A DNA stretch of 64,000 bases from Hawksworthiomyces lignivorus (lineage: Eukaryota > Ascomycota > Sordariomycetes > Ophiostomatales > Ophiostomataceae). The notes below the pieces were generated by a model. It worked only from the letters and a program-made list of their open reading frames with translations, made no database searches and was not told the DNA's origin. A program made the translations under genes and the position numbers. The stretch lies in the NCBI GenBank assembly GCA_002917075.1, contig NTMA01000008.1, positions 248,001 through 312,000 on the forward strand, written 5' to 3'. Every line of letters begins with the position of its first letter. Positions within the stretch are counted from its first letter, which is position 1. Positions 45,358-57,380 of this stretch are shown piece by piece.

Positions 45358-45573
45358 TTAGTTGGATAGCATCGGCATGTGATGTTGCAGCCACAGCAGC
45401 ATTGCCGAGAGGGTGCTGCCGCTGTCTTTGTCTGAGCTTTGTCTAAGCTGGTCTTGCCTAGGCTCTTTTAACTGTGGCGCAGGCCCATGGGGATGGAGTC
45501 GCAGCGTGTGCGTCGCAGTGTGGAGTGCTGCTGATAAGATAAGCAGCGAAACAACCGCTAAGTGGGGAGACAT
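45358..45573 (-). CDS. Possible small secreted peptide
   Basis: A 71-codon frame from ATG 45573 begins MSPHLAVVSLLILSAALHTA, which looks like a signal peptide, followed by a polar HPHGPAPQLKEPRQDQLRQS stretch. It lies upstream of the SDR gene on the same strand, so it might instead be chance coding in that promoter. No domain, cysteine pattern or intron supports it. Confidence 0.22.
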   Translation of the reverse strand: MSPHLAVVSLLILSAALHTATHTLRLHPHGPAPQLKEPRQDQLRQSSDKDSGSTLSAMLLWLQHHMPMLSN

Positions 45574-46022
45574 AAAGAAAAAGGAAGGAGGCTTATCCAT
45601 TTTGGCGGCCCCAAAAATATGAGAAAAGTCACACTGCACTTTCTTAATAGAATTCCCTCCCTGATATCACGTCGTCATACTCTGTTTTCGCCTCATTCCT
45701 GTGTTGCGTTTTGTCTTGCCTTTCTCAGTCACCACGCAACCCCAATTTTGGCATTTGTTTGTTTCGCTTGTCAAGTTCCCTTTGTTTCCATTTGAATGCG
45801 ATACTCTCTTTACACAAACGCGATTAGCGAGCTCAGCTTCACGGCCCTTGAAACGACTTCTTGTCCCGGTGCTTCCGCCCCATCCGCTCCCCCCCGCTGT
45901 GCGAGATCTGACAGCAATCCTCTACGAGAATCATAGTGCGGGGCAAGAAATAAGGGATAGAAACAGAACACGATCCCGATACGTCATCGAAAGGCCAGCA
46001 TTAGCTGAGAAACTTTCTCACA
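45574..46022. other. Spacer upstream of the Rab gene, no gene seen
   Basis: Pyrimidine-rich sequence at 45650-45800 and a short C run just before 45900 precede the GTPase start codon; it probably holds the promoter and 5' UTR of the Rab gene. Confidence 0.45.
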
Positions 46023-47331
46023 ATGACCCGGCCGCGCGGATCATCCGCCGCGAGCGAGGAGAGCACGGGGACGGAACGGGAGCAGGTGAGGCGTGCTTGA
46101 TAAGAAGGGACGCGCAGCGCAGGATGCAATATATCTGACACTGGATTTCTCTTTCTGCAGGAGCTCGGCAGCATGTACGACTACCTTGCTAAGATCATAT
46201 TATTGGGCCCGAGCGGATCTGGAAAGTGAGTTGCGATGGAGTGAAGAATCAAAGAAAAAAAAAAACCCTGGAACATGCTTGGATGGCGTGGAGGATATCC
46301 GACAACTTGGAACCCATGACGTATACCGGCTGTTTCGATGCATGATAGATTGATCCATTCTGAACTAACCTAGACGTGGCTGACACTTATTCGCTGGCAG
46401 GTCCTGTCTCTTGCACCGGTTTGTCAAGAACGAGTGGCGCGTGCTGTCGTCGCAGACCATTGGCGTGGAGTTCTCTAGCAAGATCATCAAGGTCGGCACG
46501 GGCGCGCGCCGGAAGCGCATAAAGCTGCAGCTCTGGGACACGGCCGGCACCGAGCGGTTCCGGTCTGTGTCGCGGTCCTACTACCGAGGCGCCGCCGGCG
46601 CCATCCTCGTCTACGACGTCACATCGCACAAGTCCTTTGACAGCCTGCAGCCGTTTCTGAACGACGCGCGCGCGCTGGCCTCGCCCAACCTCACCACGCT
46701 CCTCGTCGGCAACAAGCTCGACCTGGCCACCGATGTGCTGGTTGACACGAGCCTACCGCCACCCACGCCCTCGTCCGCCTCCTTTCTGTCGTCTTCGCCG
46801 TCCACGATCGGCGGCACGTCGGTGCCGACAGGGACGGTGACGGGGCCCGGCGGCAGCGGCAGCGGAAGCAACGCGCCGCTGGGGCTGGGCGCGCAGCTCA
46901 AGGCGACGGTGGCACCCGAGGGCCGCGAGGTCAGCGCCGCCGAGGCCGGGCGCTGGGCCGGCAGCGTCAACGTGCCGGTGGCGCTCGAGGTGAGCGCGTT
47001 CAGCGGCGAGGGCGTTGACGACGTCTTCAGCCGCATCGCCCGCATGATCCTGACCAAGATCGAGCTGGGCGAGATCGACCCGGACGACCCCATGAGCGGC
47101 ATCCAGTACGGCGACGCCGGCGCCAGCTGGAACACGGGCGCCAGCGACGGCGGCAGCATCAAGAGCTACATGACCACCGGCGACGAGGCCAGCGGCGCTG
47201 CTGGCGGCGCCCGCCGGCGGCGTGGCGCCGGTGGCCGCGGCAACAAGCGCGGCAGCGGCATGGCCCTGCGCGAGTGGGAGGAGGTCTTTGCCCTGCCTAC
47301 CCGGCGGCGGCGGAACGCGTGCGGGTGCTGA
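46023..47331 (+). CDS. Rab4-like small GTPase with a long insert
   Basis: Model join(46023..46085,46161..46225,46401..47331), 352 aa, far longer than the usual ~210. Rab GTPases switch membrane traffic; Rab4 acts in endosomal recycling. The P-loop GPSGSGKS (37-44) is split by the 175-nt intron and restored by splicing. TIGVEFSSKII (switch I), WDTAGTERFRSVSRSYYRG (switch II), NKLD and SAFSGEG complete the nucleotide site. GVEFSSKII and SRSYYRGAAGAILVYD point to the Rab4/Ypt4 branch. A ~55-residue Ser/Pro/Gly-rich insert separates NKLD from the SA motif. The tail is Gly/Arg-rich and ends CGC, a geranylgeranylation signal. The first 21 codons come from a separate exon. Confidence 0.92.
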
Positions 47332-49268
47332 CCGTAGAGAGTGGCAACCAAGCGTCTGCCCGACGCCGTCTTGCATGGCCGCCATGGCTTGCTCCCTCTC
47401 TCGCTCGCTCGCGCTCAAGCCGTATCTGATGAAGCTTTTCTATTCTCTCGCATTTATGATGATATCTATGTTTGATGGTTTTTTATCCCTTTTCCTGTCT
47501 GGTTTCCATGCCCTCTATTTACTTTCATAGCCAGCACCCGCCGTTTCCTCATCTGCACTGCAACGAACATTAATATCCCTCTGCCGTTTCTTCACCTCTT
47601 ATGCCCCTTTTATTCTTTTCACGTCCATTCCATTTGCATTCTTAGACCTTGTCTACACTTTCAACTGCTAGCCTTGATCCCTCTTGTGTTATGGGGCATC
47701 TTTTTTCTAATATGAGCATTTTCCCTTTATGGTATTGACGATAGATGTGATTTTGTACGGCACGCAGCTTATAAAGAAGAGCAATGAAGTTTGTATCAGA
47801 AAAAAGGCGAGCCATGCCTATGCCAAGAGATTTCACCTGGCTTTGAGAAGCTCCGCCTTGCTCAATACCAGCATCATAAAGTTTGTCTAGTCTTATTCCA
47901 CCAATGATGGCTGTTGTGTAATGAAAGCTGACTGGCCTTGATGAAACCGTAACGTAGACCGCTGCTGGGAACAGTTCCTCGGAGCTCCTATCAAGATCCT
48001 TGCTGGCTCCACAATTCCAGCTGCAGCGCCCGTGATGTTGCGTATATTGCGAACGACCAAGCCTGAAGATTATCAAAGATACGATCCACATCTACATATC
48101 TTGTGAACTTGCCTATTCCCTAGCTCGCAATGCGAAAAAGCGATGGAGACAGTGAATGGCGGCTTAGAGTTAGCTTCTCTCGTCGCGAGCTTGCACCAAA
48201 TCAAGCCAGACCCAGTGCTAAATTTTAGCCTAAATGGGATGTCGGAAAGCGATGCTCCGCTTACCATCGCCTCACAACACATCTCGCCTGGGCCGATGCC
48301 CATCTGTTCCTTGGCTATGGTGCCTTACTTCAACAGCAAGCTACGATGTAGGAGCAAGTATATGTGTATAAATGTGCACTTTCGGAGGAATTGCGGGAGC
48401 CACCGCCACGGTGCAAAGCTGGGCAACCAAAGCGGACGCATTGGCGGGAAGGATAGCAACAGATAGCAGCATCATAGATGCGGCTTTGGCACAGCTGTGA
48501 TCGAGAACACTATCTATCTGCAATTGATGTATATCTCTGCATATAAATATGCATATGAGAAGAGAGAAAAAGAGAGTACGAAGTACATGTGCATCCTTCT
48601 TCACGCAGCACGAGGCTTTTAAGCCCCACCATAGCAGCCGCCCTTGTCGTCCACACTTCATCCCACTTTTCGGCATCACCTCCCATCCTCCCACGCCCTA
48701 GGTTACCATTTCACCAGCCGATGCAAAAGAAACCCACTTTGCTGGTATTTTACTGGGTTTCTCCGTAATATTTGTTTCGTACTTTTCTTTCCGTCCCGCA
48801 ACCGGCCTGGCCAGGCTTGCCGTGTGTGCTTCTGCTCCCTGTCCGCCTTTGCCCGCTCTGCAGCGTCTCCAACCAGATTTCCAAACACAACCAGCCTGCG
48901 GCTTACCAAAGAGCAGGCGGTTGGGCTGCTTCCACCGTCTTTTGATTCTTCCAATCCTCTCGGCGCTTCTCCTCCCGAGGTCAACTTTCCTTGCTGCTGG
49001 CATATCGAAGCTCTACGTCGAGAGACTGCTGTTGATCGTGCAGCTGCCTGGCTCATAAATACGAAGCAGCTGGCAGCGTCTTAATCCTGCGTAGCTTGCG
49101 ACTCGTATGCATTTCTATCTCACGCCGTAATTCTTCCTTCCCTCTTCGTCTTTGTTTTAGACGGACAAACAGCGGCGCACAGATCCGCAGAGCTCAACTT
49201 CTTCGCCCCAAGGCAGCTACTCACATCCCCTCTCCAGACCGGCCGCACCTAAACTGCTGCTGCCCACC
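47332..49268. other. Intergenic, no supported gene
   Basis: A minus-strand frame at 47642-48091 (149 codons) and a plus frame at 48143-48466 have ATG starts but no domain, and they show AT-rich, spacer-like composition. The last 500 bp are pyrimidine-rich, as in many fungal promoters, leading into the beta-mannosidase gene. Confidence 0.5.
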
Positions 49269-51983
49269 ATGGCCCCTCGCGCGGTCATTGCCGTCGACCA
49301 GGGCTGGACGTTCAAGCAGGCGGACCAGGACGACGAGCACTGGCTGCCCGTGGGCCAGTTCCCCACCAATGTGCACCTGGACCTGCTGGCGCACGGCCGG
49401 ATCCCCGACCCGTTCATCGGCAAGAACGAGCTGGAGGTGCAGTGGATCGGCGAACGTCAGTGGGTCTACCGCACGACCTTTGCGTCGCCGGCCGTCGGCA
49501 GCGGCCGCCACGCCGTCCTGGCCTTTGACGGCCTCGACACCTTTGCCACGGTCGTGCTCAACGGGCAGACCATCCTCGAGAGCGACAACATGTTCCTGCC
49601 GCACCGCGTCGACGTGGGCGCCGCCCTGGCGCCCGCCGGCGCCGCCAACGAGCTGGTCATCACCTTTGACAGTGCCTACCTGCGCGGCTGGAAGCTGGTG
49701 GAGCAGTACCCGGACCACAAATGGGGCTGCTGGAACGGCGACAACTCCCGCCTGGCGGTGCGGAAAGCGCAGTACCACTGGGTAAGCGGCTCAATGCATT
49801 TTTCGAACAGCTTTTACAGAGAGTTCTCTACGAGCTAGACTGGTTCCATGCTAATAGGCCGGCAGGGCTGGGATTGGGGCCCAACATTGATGACCTGCGG
49901 GCCCTGGAGGCCGATTCACCTCGAAGTCTACGAGGCCCGCATTGCCGACCTCTCTTTCGCGACGACCGTCGACAAGTCGCTCAAATCCGCCACCGTGGAA
50001 GCGTGGGCAGACATCGAGACGGTAGCATCTGCTTCGGGAGGGGGCGCAAAGGTGCGCTTTGACGTTTCTCTCAGCGGCACATCGGTCGCATCGGAGACGG
50101 TGGACGTGGATGCCACATCGGGCCGCGCGACGGCCACTTTCCACATCAGCAGCCCGGCCCTGTGGTATCCGGTGCGGTACGGCAAGCAGCCGCTGTACAC
50201 GGTGCAGGCCACGCTGCTGGACAATGGGGGCACAATGCCAGAGGAGGTAGACACGGCGACCAAGAAGATCGGCCTGCGGCGCGCGGAGCTCGTGCAGCAC
50301 GCGCTCGAGGAGCAGCCCGGGACGAGCTTCTTCTTCCAGATCAACAACATCCCGATCTTCTGCGGCGGCAGCGACTGGATCCCGGCGGACAACTTTGTGC
50401 CGCGCATCGACCGGCAGCGCTACTACGACTGGGTCAAGCTGGTGGCGGACGGCAACCAGTTTATGATCCGGGTGTGGGGCGGGGGCATCTACGAGGAGCA
50501 GGCGTTCTACGACGCGTGCGACGAGCTGGGGGTGCTGGTGTGGCAGGACTTTATGTTTGGGTGCGGCAACTACCCGGCGTGGCCGGCGCTGCGGGAGTCG
50601 ATCCGGCGCGAGGCCGAGGCCAACGTGCGGCTGCTGCGCCACCACCCGAGCATCGTGATCTGGGCGGGCAACAACGAGGACTACCAGTACCAGGAGGGCG
50701 AGGGCCTGACGTACGACTACGCCAACAAGGACGCGGAGAGCTGGCTGCAGACGGACTTCCCCGCGCGCTACATCTACGAGAAGATCCTGGCGGACGTGTG
50801 CGCGGCGCTGATCCCGGACACGTACTACCACTTTGGCAGCCCGTGGGGCGGGGGCGTGGACACGCACGACCCGACGGTGGGCGACATCCACCAGTGGAAC
50901 GTGTGGCACGGCACGCAGGAGAAGTACCAGAACTTTGACAAGCTGGTGGGCCGGTTCGTGTCCGAGTTCGGCATGGAGGCGTTCCCGAGCGTGCGCACCA
51001 TCGACGCGTACCTGCCGCAGGGCCGCGCGGACCCGGACCGCTACCCGCAGAGCGCGACGGTCGACTTCCACAACAAGGCGGACGGCCACGAGCGGCGCAT
51101 CGCGCTGTACCTGGTGGAGAACTTCCGGTACGCGCCGGACCCGCTGGAGCAGTTTGTGTACTGCACGCAGCTGATGCAGGCCGAGTGCCTGGCGTCGGCG
51201 TACCGGCTGTGGAAGCGGCAGTGGCGCGGGCCCGGGCGCGAGTACTGCGGCGGCGCGCTGGTGTGGCAGATCAACGACTGCTGGCCGGTCACCAGCTGGA
51301 GCATCTGCGACTACTACCTGCGGCCCAAGCACGCCTACTACACGGTCAAGCGCGAGATGGCCCCGCTCAGCGTCGGCATCACCCGCCGCGAGCACGCCCA
51401 CCCGCGCGACCGCTACACGCGCGTCGACATTGACCGCCGCACCCAGATCGAGATCTGGGGCTCCAACCTCGGCCTGGCCGACCTCGTCGTCGACTGCGTC
51501 GTCCGCGCCTGGGACGTCGAGTCCGGCCGCCTGACCCACGAGAGCCGCGTCGCCGAAGCCCTCGTCCTGCCCGCCAACCGCTCCACCGAGATCGCCGCCC
51601 TCGACGTCCCCGCCGCCCTGCCCGCCGACGCCGCCCGCACCGTCGTGGCCGCCTACCTCGTGCGCGCCGGCAGCAGCGGCGGCGACGGCGAAGAAGAGCA
51701 GCTCGCCCGCTACGTCAACTGGCCCGAGCCGCTCAAGTACCTGCACCTGCAGCAGCCGCAGAAGCTCGCGGCCGTGCTCGCATCCAGCGGCGACGCCGTC
51801 GAGATCAGCGCCGAGGTGCCCGTCAAGGGCGTCGCCGTCGAGGTGGACGACGCCGACGCAGACGCCGTGCAGTTCGACGACAACCTGCTAGACATTGTGC
51901 CCGGCGAGGTCGTCCGCATCGGCGTGCGCGGTGCTACCGCGGCTACGAAATTCTACACGCGCTATCTCGGCATGAAGGTCTAG
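49269..51983 (+). CDS. mndB: Beta-mannosidase, glycoside hydrolase family 2
   Basis: Model join(49269..49781,49866..51983), 876 aa. It releases beta-1,4-linked mannose from the ends of manno-oligosaccharides. The 84-nt intron joins KAQYHW to GWDWGPTLMTCGPWRP. The N-terminal sugar-binding sandwich contains HWLPVGQFPTNVHLDLL and FDGLDTFATVVLNG. The catalytic barrel shows RVWGGGIYEEQAFYDACDELG, acid/base Glu442 in WAGNNED and nucleophile Glu538 in SEFGMEAFPS. VWQINDCWPVTSWSICDYY follows. No signal peptide is visible, which fits the intracellular clade-B fungal enzymes (MndB type) rather than the secreted MndA type. GC content is very high, so long antisense frames appear but are artefacts. Confidence 0.95.
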
Positions 51984-53754
51984 CCGCATTCACCCGGCCT
52001 TTTTTTTTTTTTGGTCGGTCGGCGGAAGACCTGGGTGCCGGAGGGGGGAGGAGGAGGCATGCCGGCTGCGAAGGCCAATTTTTACACCTGCTTTTGCCTT
52101 CTTATATCTGAATTTTTTCTCTTTTTTTTACTCCTTGTCATGTCTATTCTATTGCTTCTCATGATTTATTGTTCCTCTTCCCTTTACACCATGTTTACGT
52201 ACAGAGGGCTTTCTTACCGACCTAGATAATCGGCTGATTACAACAAAGAAAATGTAATACCCATAAAAGCAGCGGAGCACCTCCCCGAAAGTATTGTTGA
52301 TTTAGGCCTGTGGGGAATCATCTTTCGGCTCTCGGGGGGCCTTCACCGTCTGTTAACGAATTCCAAAGACTCGCTGCCTACCCCACAATTGCCAGCCTCT
52401 AGAGTGATGCCCCGGCGGGGGGGGGAACAAGCCCCGTGAGCAGTAGATTCTTTCTTGAGCCTATTTCCTGAACCCACATGATTTGACACTCGTGCAGGCG
52501 CACAGGCGAAATCCCTACGATGCAGTGAGCCGACACTGCAACGTCTACTTTATTTCGTTCTGTTGCATGATCTCGAATTCGTAGTCTCGAGAGTCTAGCA
52601 GACAATCTCGTGAAAGAGCATGCTCCGTGGACCCGGTACACCTGACAAGCCTGCGACCGCGCGTAACGGGCGCACCGCGAACTGCCCAAAGCCCCTAACG
52701 CTTGTTTCCGTATTTACGCCTTCCCTGTTTGGCGCTGGGCTGGGGGGAATGCGTGTTGCGCGATTGGCGCGGGTAAAATGGATAAATTGCAAAATCAGTG
52801 AGCTCGTAGTCGGATTAGTAGGAGGAGGGGATGAGGGGGGGGGGGGGGGGCAAAAAGCTATACAGCAAAAAAGACCATTTCGTTGTCATGACGGAGCTCC
52901 CAAGGAGCACGGGAGGGGCAGGAAGGGGGAGGCGAAGAGATGGCAGCTGGGAAAAGAAATTTTCTTATTTTATCATTTTACGGTGCTTAAATTGGTAATT
53001 GGTCCCGAAGATGAGAAATTGACCCGGCCTTTGCGCGCAAATCGAGAGCTGCAGAGAGGCTGCAGAGATGTTACGCTGATTGGTGTCATTGCTTGCTCTA
53101 TGCGCCTCGGGCAAGAGACCGAAATTTACAAGTGTTTCTGTATTTCATCCCTATGCTGCCCAATAGAAGCAGGGCAGAAGACTTGCCGAACTTGTAGATC
53201 TAGTCCAACTCTCTGAAAAGAAGGGCCCGGCAATTCAAGAAAAGATAGGGCAAAGGCAAGAGACTCAACAAGCAGAGGAGAGTGTAGGTCTTGAGACCAG
53301 GTCGTCGAAGACAAGACAGGTCAGATTCCAAGGCCGAGCTTCGGATTCGACGGGGCTGGGCGGCAGCAGAGGGAGTAGAGGGAGTCGAGTTGAGGGTGTC
53401 GAGGGGTAAAGACAAAGGGAAGCACATCGCGGGCGTCGGAGGAGCACACAGCAAGACACAGCTTAAACCCTCACTGGGTGCTAGGGATCACAGTGTTCTC
53501 CAAATGTGAAATATATACCTACCCCACGCTAGCACGATCTCCGAGAAGCGGTGCTCCTCAAAGAAGTCATACCGCTGGCGTCCTGCAACGGTCCAGCCTC
53601 TGGTCTCTCTGGGTCTTTCTGGGTCTCCCTGGCTATTTGGGTCTCGAAGAGCTATTTCGGAGTCGTTTAGGACGAAGCTACTGGGATAGCTCCTGATATT
53701 AGCCCGATCCAAAGCAGAGAGCAATCTGCTGAGACTAAAAAAACCTTAGCTGCG
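51984..53754. other. Intergenic, no gene seen
   Basis: Contains a T run at 52001, a poly-G run near 52,840 and several short frames without domain features. Nothing supported. Confidence 0.5.
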
Positions 53755-53992
53755 ACTTTTTTTCCTTTTTCATCGTGTCTTCTTTTCTTTTTTCTTGATT
53801 TTTTTTATCTTTGTCTTTTCCTTTCCTTCTTCTTCTCTGTTTTGACTTTTTCTTCATTTGTTCTTTCTGACTTTGTGTCATAACATCTTCGTCTCTGTTG
53901 TTGCCTCATCTATCGTATCTTGTCTTACACAATACTGTTTTCACTATCTTCCCCCTCCCGCAAATACTACATCGCCTACATCACCTGCCACA
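53755..53992 (+). promoter_or_regulatory. Pyrimidine-rich promoter/leader of the xylitol dehydrogenase gene
   Basis: A ~110-nt almost pure C/T tract (53755-53865) is followed by a further CT-rich leader ending CACAATGG at the start codon. Such CT boxes upstream of the start are common in well-expressed filamentous-fungal genes. Confidence 0.5.
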
Positions 53993-55227
53993 ATGGCTTC
54001 TGTGACAGAAGGCAAATCTGTACGAGTCTCTCTTTTCTTTTTTTTCTTTTTTTTGCTCTTACCGCTTCTTGTGAATTTCATATTTCGTCTTCATTATTGG
54101 CTCGTCCCGGCTGGACGACGACTAACCCTCTCTCTTCATTCTTCTAGAACCTCTCCTTTGTGCTCAAGAAGCCCCATGACGTCACCTTTGAGGAGCGTCC
54201 CGTGCCCTCGGTCCAGTCGCCGCACGACGTGCTGGTCGCCGTCAACTACACCGGCATCTGCGGCTCCGACGTCCACTACTGGGAGCACGGCGCCATCGGT
54301 CACTTTGTCGTCAAGGACCCCATGGTGCTGGGCCACGAGTCGGCCGGTACCGTCGTGGCCGTCGGCGGCGAGGTGAGCGACCTCAAGGTCGGCGACCGCG
54401 TCGCCCTGGAGCCGGGCTACCCCTGCCGCCGCTGCGGCCAGTGCCTGGCCGGCCACTACAACCTGTGCCCGCTGATGCGCTTCGCCGCCACGCCGCCCTA
54501 CGACGGCACGCTGGCCGGCTTCTGGGCCGCCCCCTCCGACTTCTGCTACCGCCTGCCCGACAGCGTCTCGCTGCAGGAGGGCGCCCTGATCGAGCCCCTG
54601 GCCGTCGCCGTTCACATTGTCGGCCGCCAGGCCCGCGTCCAGCCGGGCCAGACCGTCGTCGTCATGGGCGCCGGCCCCGTCGGCCTCCTGTGCTGCGCCG
54701 TCGCCCGCGCCTTTGGCGCTAGCAAGGTCGTCTCCGTCGACATTGTGCCCTCCAAGCTGGCCTTTGCCAAGGAGTTCGCCGCCACCCACACCTACATCAG
54801 CCAGCGCGTCTCCCCCCAGGAGAATGCCAAGAACATCATCGACCTCGCCGACCTGGGCGCCGGCGCCGACGTCGTCGTCGACGCCTCGGGCGCCGAGCCC
54901 AGCATCCAGGCCAGCCTGCACGTCGTCCGCGTCGGCGGCACCTACGTCCAGGGCGGCATGGGCAAGCCCGACATCACCTTCCCCATCGTCGCCCTCTGCA
55001 TCAAAGAGGTCACCGTCCGCGGCAGCTTCCGCTACGGCGCCGGCGACTACAAGCTCGCCATCGAGCTCGTCGCCTCCGGCAAGGTCGACGTCAAGAAGCT
55101 CATCACCACCACCGTGCCCTTTGGCAGCGCCGAGGAGGCCTTCAAGAAGGTCAAGACCGGCGAGGTCATCAAGATCCTCATCGCTGGGCCCAACGAGGCC
55201 GAGTCCAAGACCACCGTGGTGGCGTAG
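53993..55227 (+). CDS. xdhA: Xylitol (sorbitol-type) dehydrogenase, zinc MDR family
   Basis: Model join(53993..54019,54148..55227), 368 aa. It oxidises xylitol to D-xylulose with NAD+, in the fungal pentose pathway. A 27-nt first exon (MASVTEGKS) precedes a 128-nt intron. Catalytic zinc ligands Cys47 ([10 protein letters not shown]) and His72-Glu73 (LGHES) are present. The structural zinc cysteines are in [19 protein letters not shown]. The cofactor loop reads [11 protein letters not shown] with Asp after the next strand (VSVDI), consistent with NAD+. [18 protein letters not shown] and the [11 protein letters not shown] segment are typical of fungal XDH. L-arabinitol or sorbitol dehydrogenase activity is the main alternative. 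Confidence 0.94.
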
Positions 55228-57380
55228 GCGGGGCAGCAATGCTGGGAGTCAATCCAGGAGCTCTGCCGCCTGCGAGACCGGTCGGCGTCTGCAGCACAGG
55301 CTGCTTGTTGCGGTCAGACAGAGGCAAATTAAAACAATATCAGCATCGACAGCGGCCAAGTGGGGTAAAAAGCAAGGAGTCAGAGTCAGCAGTTTAGGTG
55401 CAGCTCAAAAAAAAAGGAGCACACCACATCCACCAAGGCGAGCGTTAGGAGTTGGTCTGAGAGGCGCCTGCAGCAGCGTCACGACAGAGAGCTGGTATCA
55501 AAGCCGGCACAAGTGGCCGCGATCGTGGACACGCTGGATCGGTGTCCGCTGTCGAGCCTGTTCCAATGGTCACGGACATCGCTGTCGTATAAAACAAGAA
55601 AAGTTAGTTCGTATCGTTCTATGTTGTCCTTAATCATGTTGGCTTTGTTCTGCCCGCTCCTTTTTTTTCTGTATCTACGTATGGACCTAGTCGATTTGTT
55701 TGGTCTACCTAACAGCGCATCATCAGCATAATCAGAAAGGATGACAATAATGATGATAATAATGACATTGTCTCTTTTGTTTCGCTGTTTGTGATATGCT
55801 TTCTCACGAGCGTGTAAATGATGCATTTAGTGAGATCTCACTCCACACGGCAGAGGCTGATTCTGTTGTCAACCTATCCCGTCCTGGGGTTCATTTATTC
55901 CTACAATCCTATTTATTTTTGTCATCATCTCCTAAAGTCTTTATTCGGAAAATTTTTCTTAATCATACAACAAAGTGCTCTGCATGAACTAGTCGGAAAA
56001 ATACATAGAGAACACAATAGTTCCCACGTTCATGCTGCACGAGGTCAAATGCCGTGAACCAGGTATTGCTCTTTTCAAAAATGAACAGTTTGCTTCTATA
56101 TACCCTCATGGAGCTGGAACTCGTCACCGCATGTATGGTGTCCACATCTCTAGGTCGTCACATTTGAGTTCTTCCTCTTGAGAAGCACAGTATGGACATC
56201 CGAAGGAGATCTGCAAGTGCATGTTCAACCTGCTGTGTTCCAATAGACTGTGGTGACACTTCGATGATTACCAAACCCTGCTTGTCTAACTATTGGAGCT
56301 TTTCATTTCTCATTTTTCACTTTTTGGGTTCTAATTTTCTATACGCTTTTATGTTTATTCTTTTGTTCAGTTGTTGTTCCTCTTTTTGCCTTTTATTCTT
56401 TTTGCTTCGGGCATCTGGATCGACAAACCCAATCTAATGCAGCCTCGTCTACCGGATGTCCGAAGGGAAAAAAAGGTGACGTGAGAAAGCCTTAATTTAA
56501 TGCCGACCATTGCGCTCACATTCTTTTACCTGGTCCGGCAAAAATGTATGTACTCCACGGCTTACTCCAATGATATTAGTGGCTGGTACACAAGCACAAA
56601 GGTATCTCAGCTTCTCCACGACGCAGATCTCGCCCCCAAATTGAAAAAGCGTACAGAATAGGGGAAAAGAATGAAAATTTCACCAGGAGAAATCCAAAAA
56701 AAAGTAATACCATTGAATCGATAACCATATGCTGTTTATCTTACCTTATTTTCACATTTTGTTGGGATACAGCTGATGTCTGTCGTACATTAAACTTTAG
56801 ATTGTGACTCCAGTAGTTCTCTTCCCACTTGAGCATCGGCATATTGTGAGACAAGCGGGTTCAAAGGTGGATTTCCAAGCATGGGAAACATATACTGGAT
56901 ATTAAATGAACAACCCGAAATAAGGGATGATTAGGACCGAGGAAAAGTAAAAACAAAACTTTGTTCTCAGCCTTACATCATTCAAGTGGTCTGTCGGTAC
57001 TTCATAATGCATGCACATCCCAGCTCGAGGTTTAAGCGAGGAGAGACGAATGGGATTTTAACCACATTCAATAAAAATCTTCCCCCCGAAAGACAACACC
57101 ATACCAGCCAGACAGAAGCTGTGGAGAGACACTTGTGGATTGCAGACTGCATTAGATTACTCCGTCAGCAATCAAGACTCGCTCACCTTGAAACCGTATA
57201 AGACACTGAATCCTCGGCTACGTGCGATAACATAAGTTAAAGTAAAAATGAAATAAGAATGGCAGCTTACGGCCTCGCAAAAAAAAACCTGCTGCTCTTT
57301 TCTAGCCCACATCTTATTTCACCACTCTGTTTTTCTCTCTTAGGCTTTATTGAGATAGCAGAACAGTACTGTTAACAAAA
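55228..57380. other. Intergenic, no gene seen
   Basis: The first ~500 bp are probably 3' UTR of the dehydrogenase gene; the rest is AT-rich. Only short frames without domains are found. It must include the promoter of the MFS transporter starting at 57381. Confidence 0.5.

Noticed and set aside
47642..48091. 149-codon minus frame
   Set aside because: AT-rich, no domain, no introns and no continuation upstream or downstream.
49851..51746. 631-codon open frame antisense to the beta-mannosidase gene
   Set aside because: Very GC-rich codon bias on the plus strand leaves the opposite frame free of stops; the translation has no domain, is full of Val/Ala/Arg/His runs, and lies over a certain gene.
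54136..55239. 367-codon open frame antisense to xylitol dehydrogenase
   Set aside because: Same GC-bias shadow effect over a well-identified gene.
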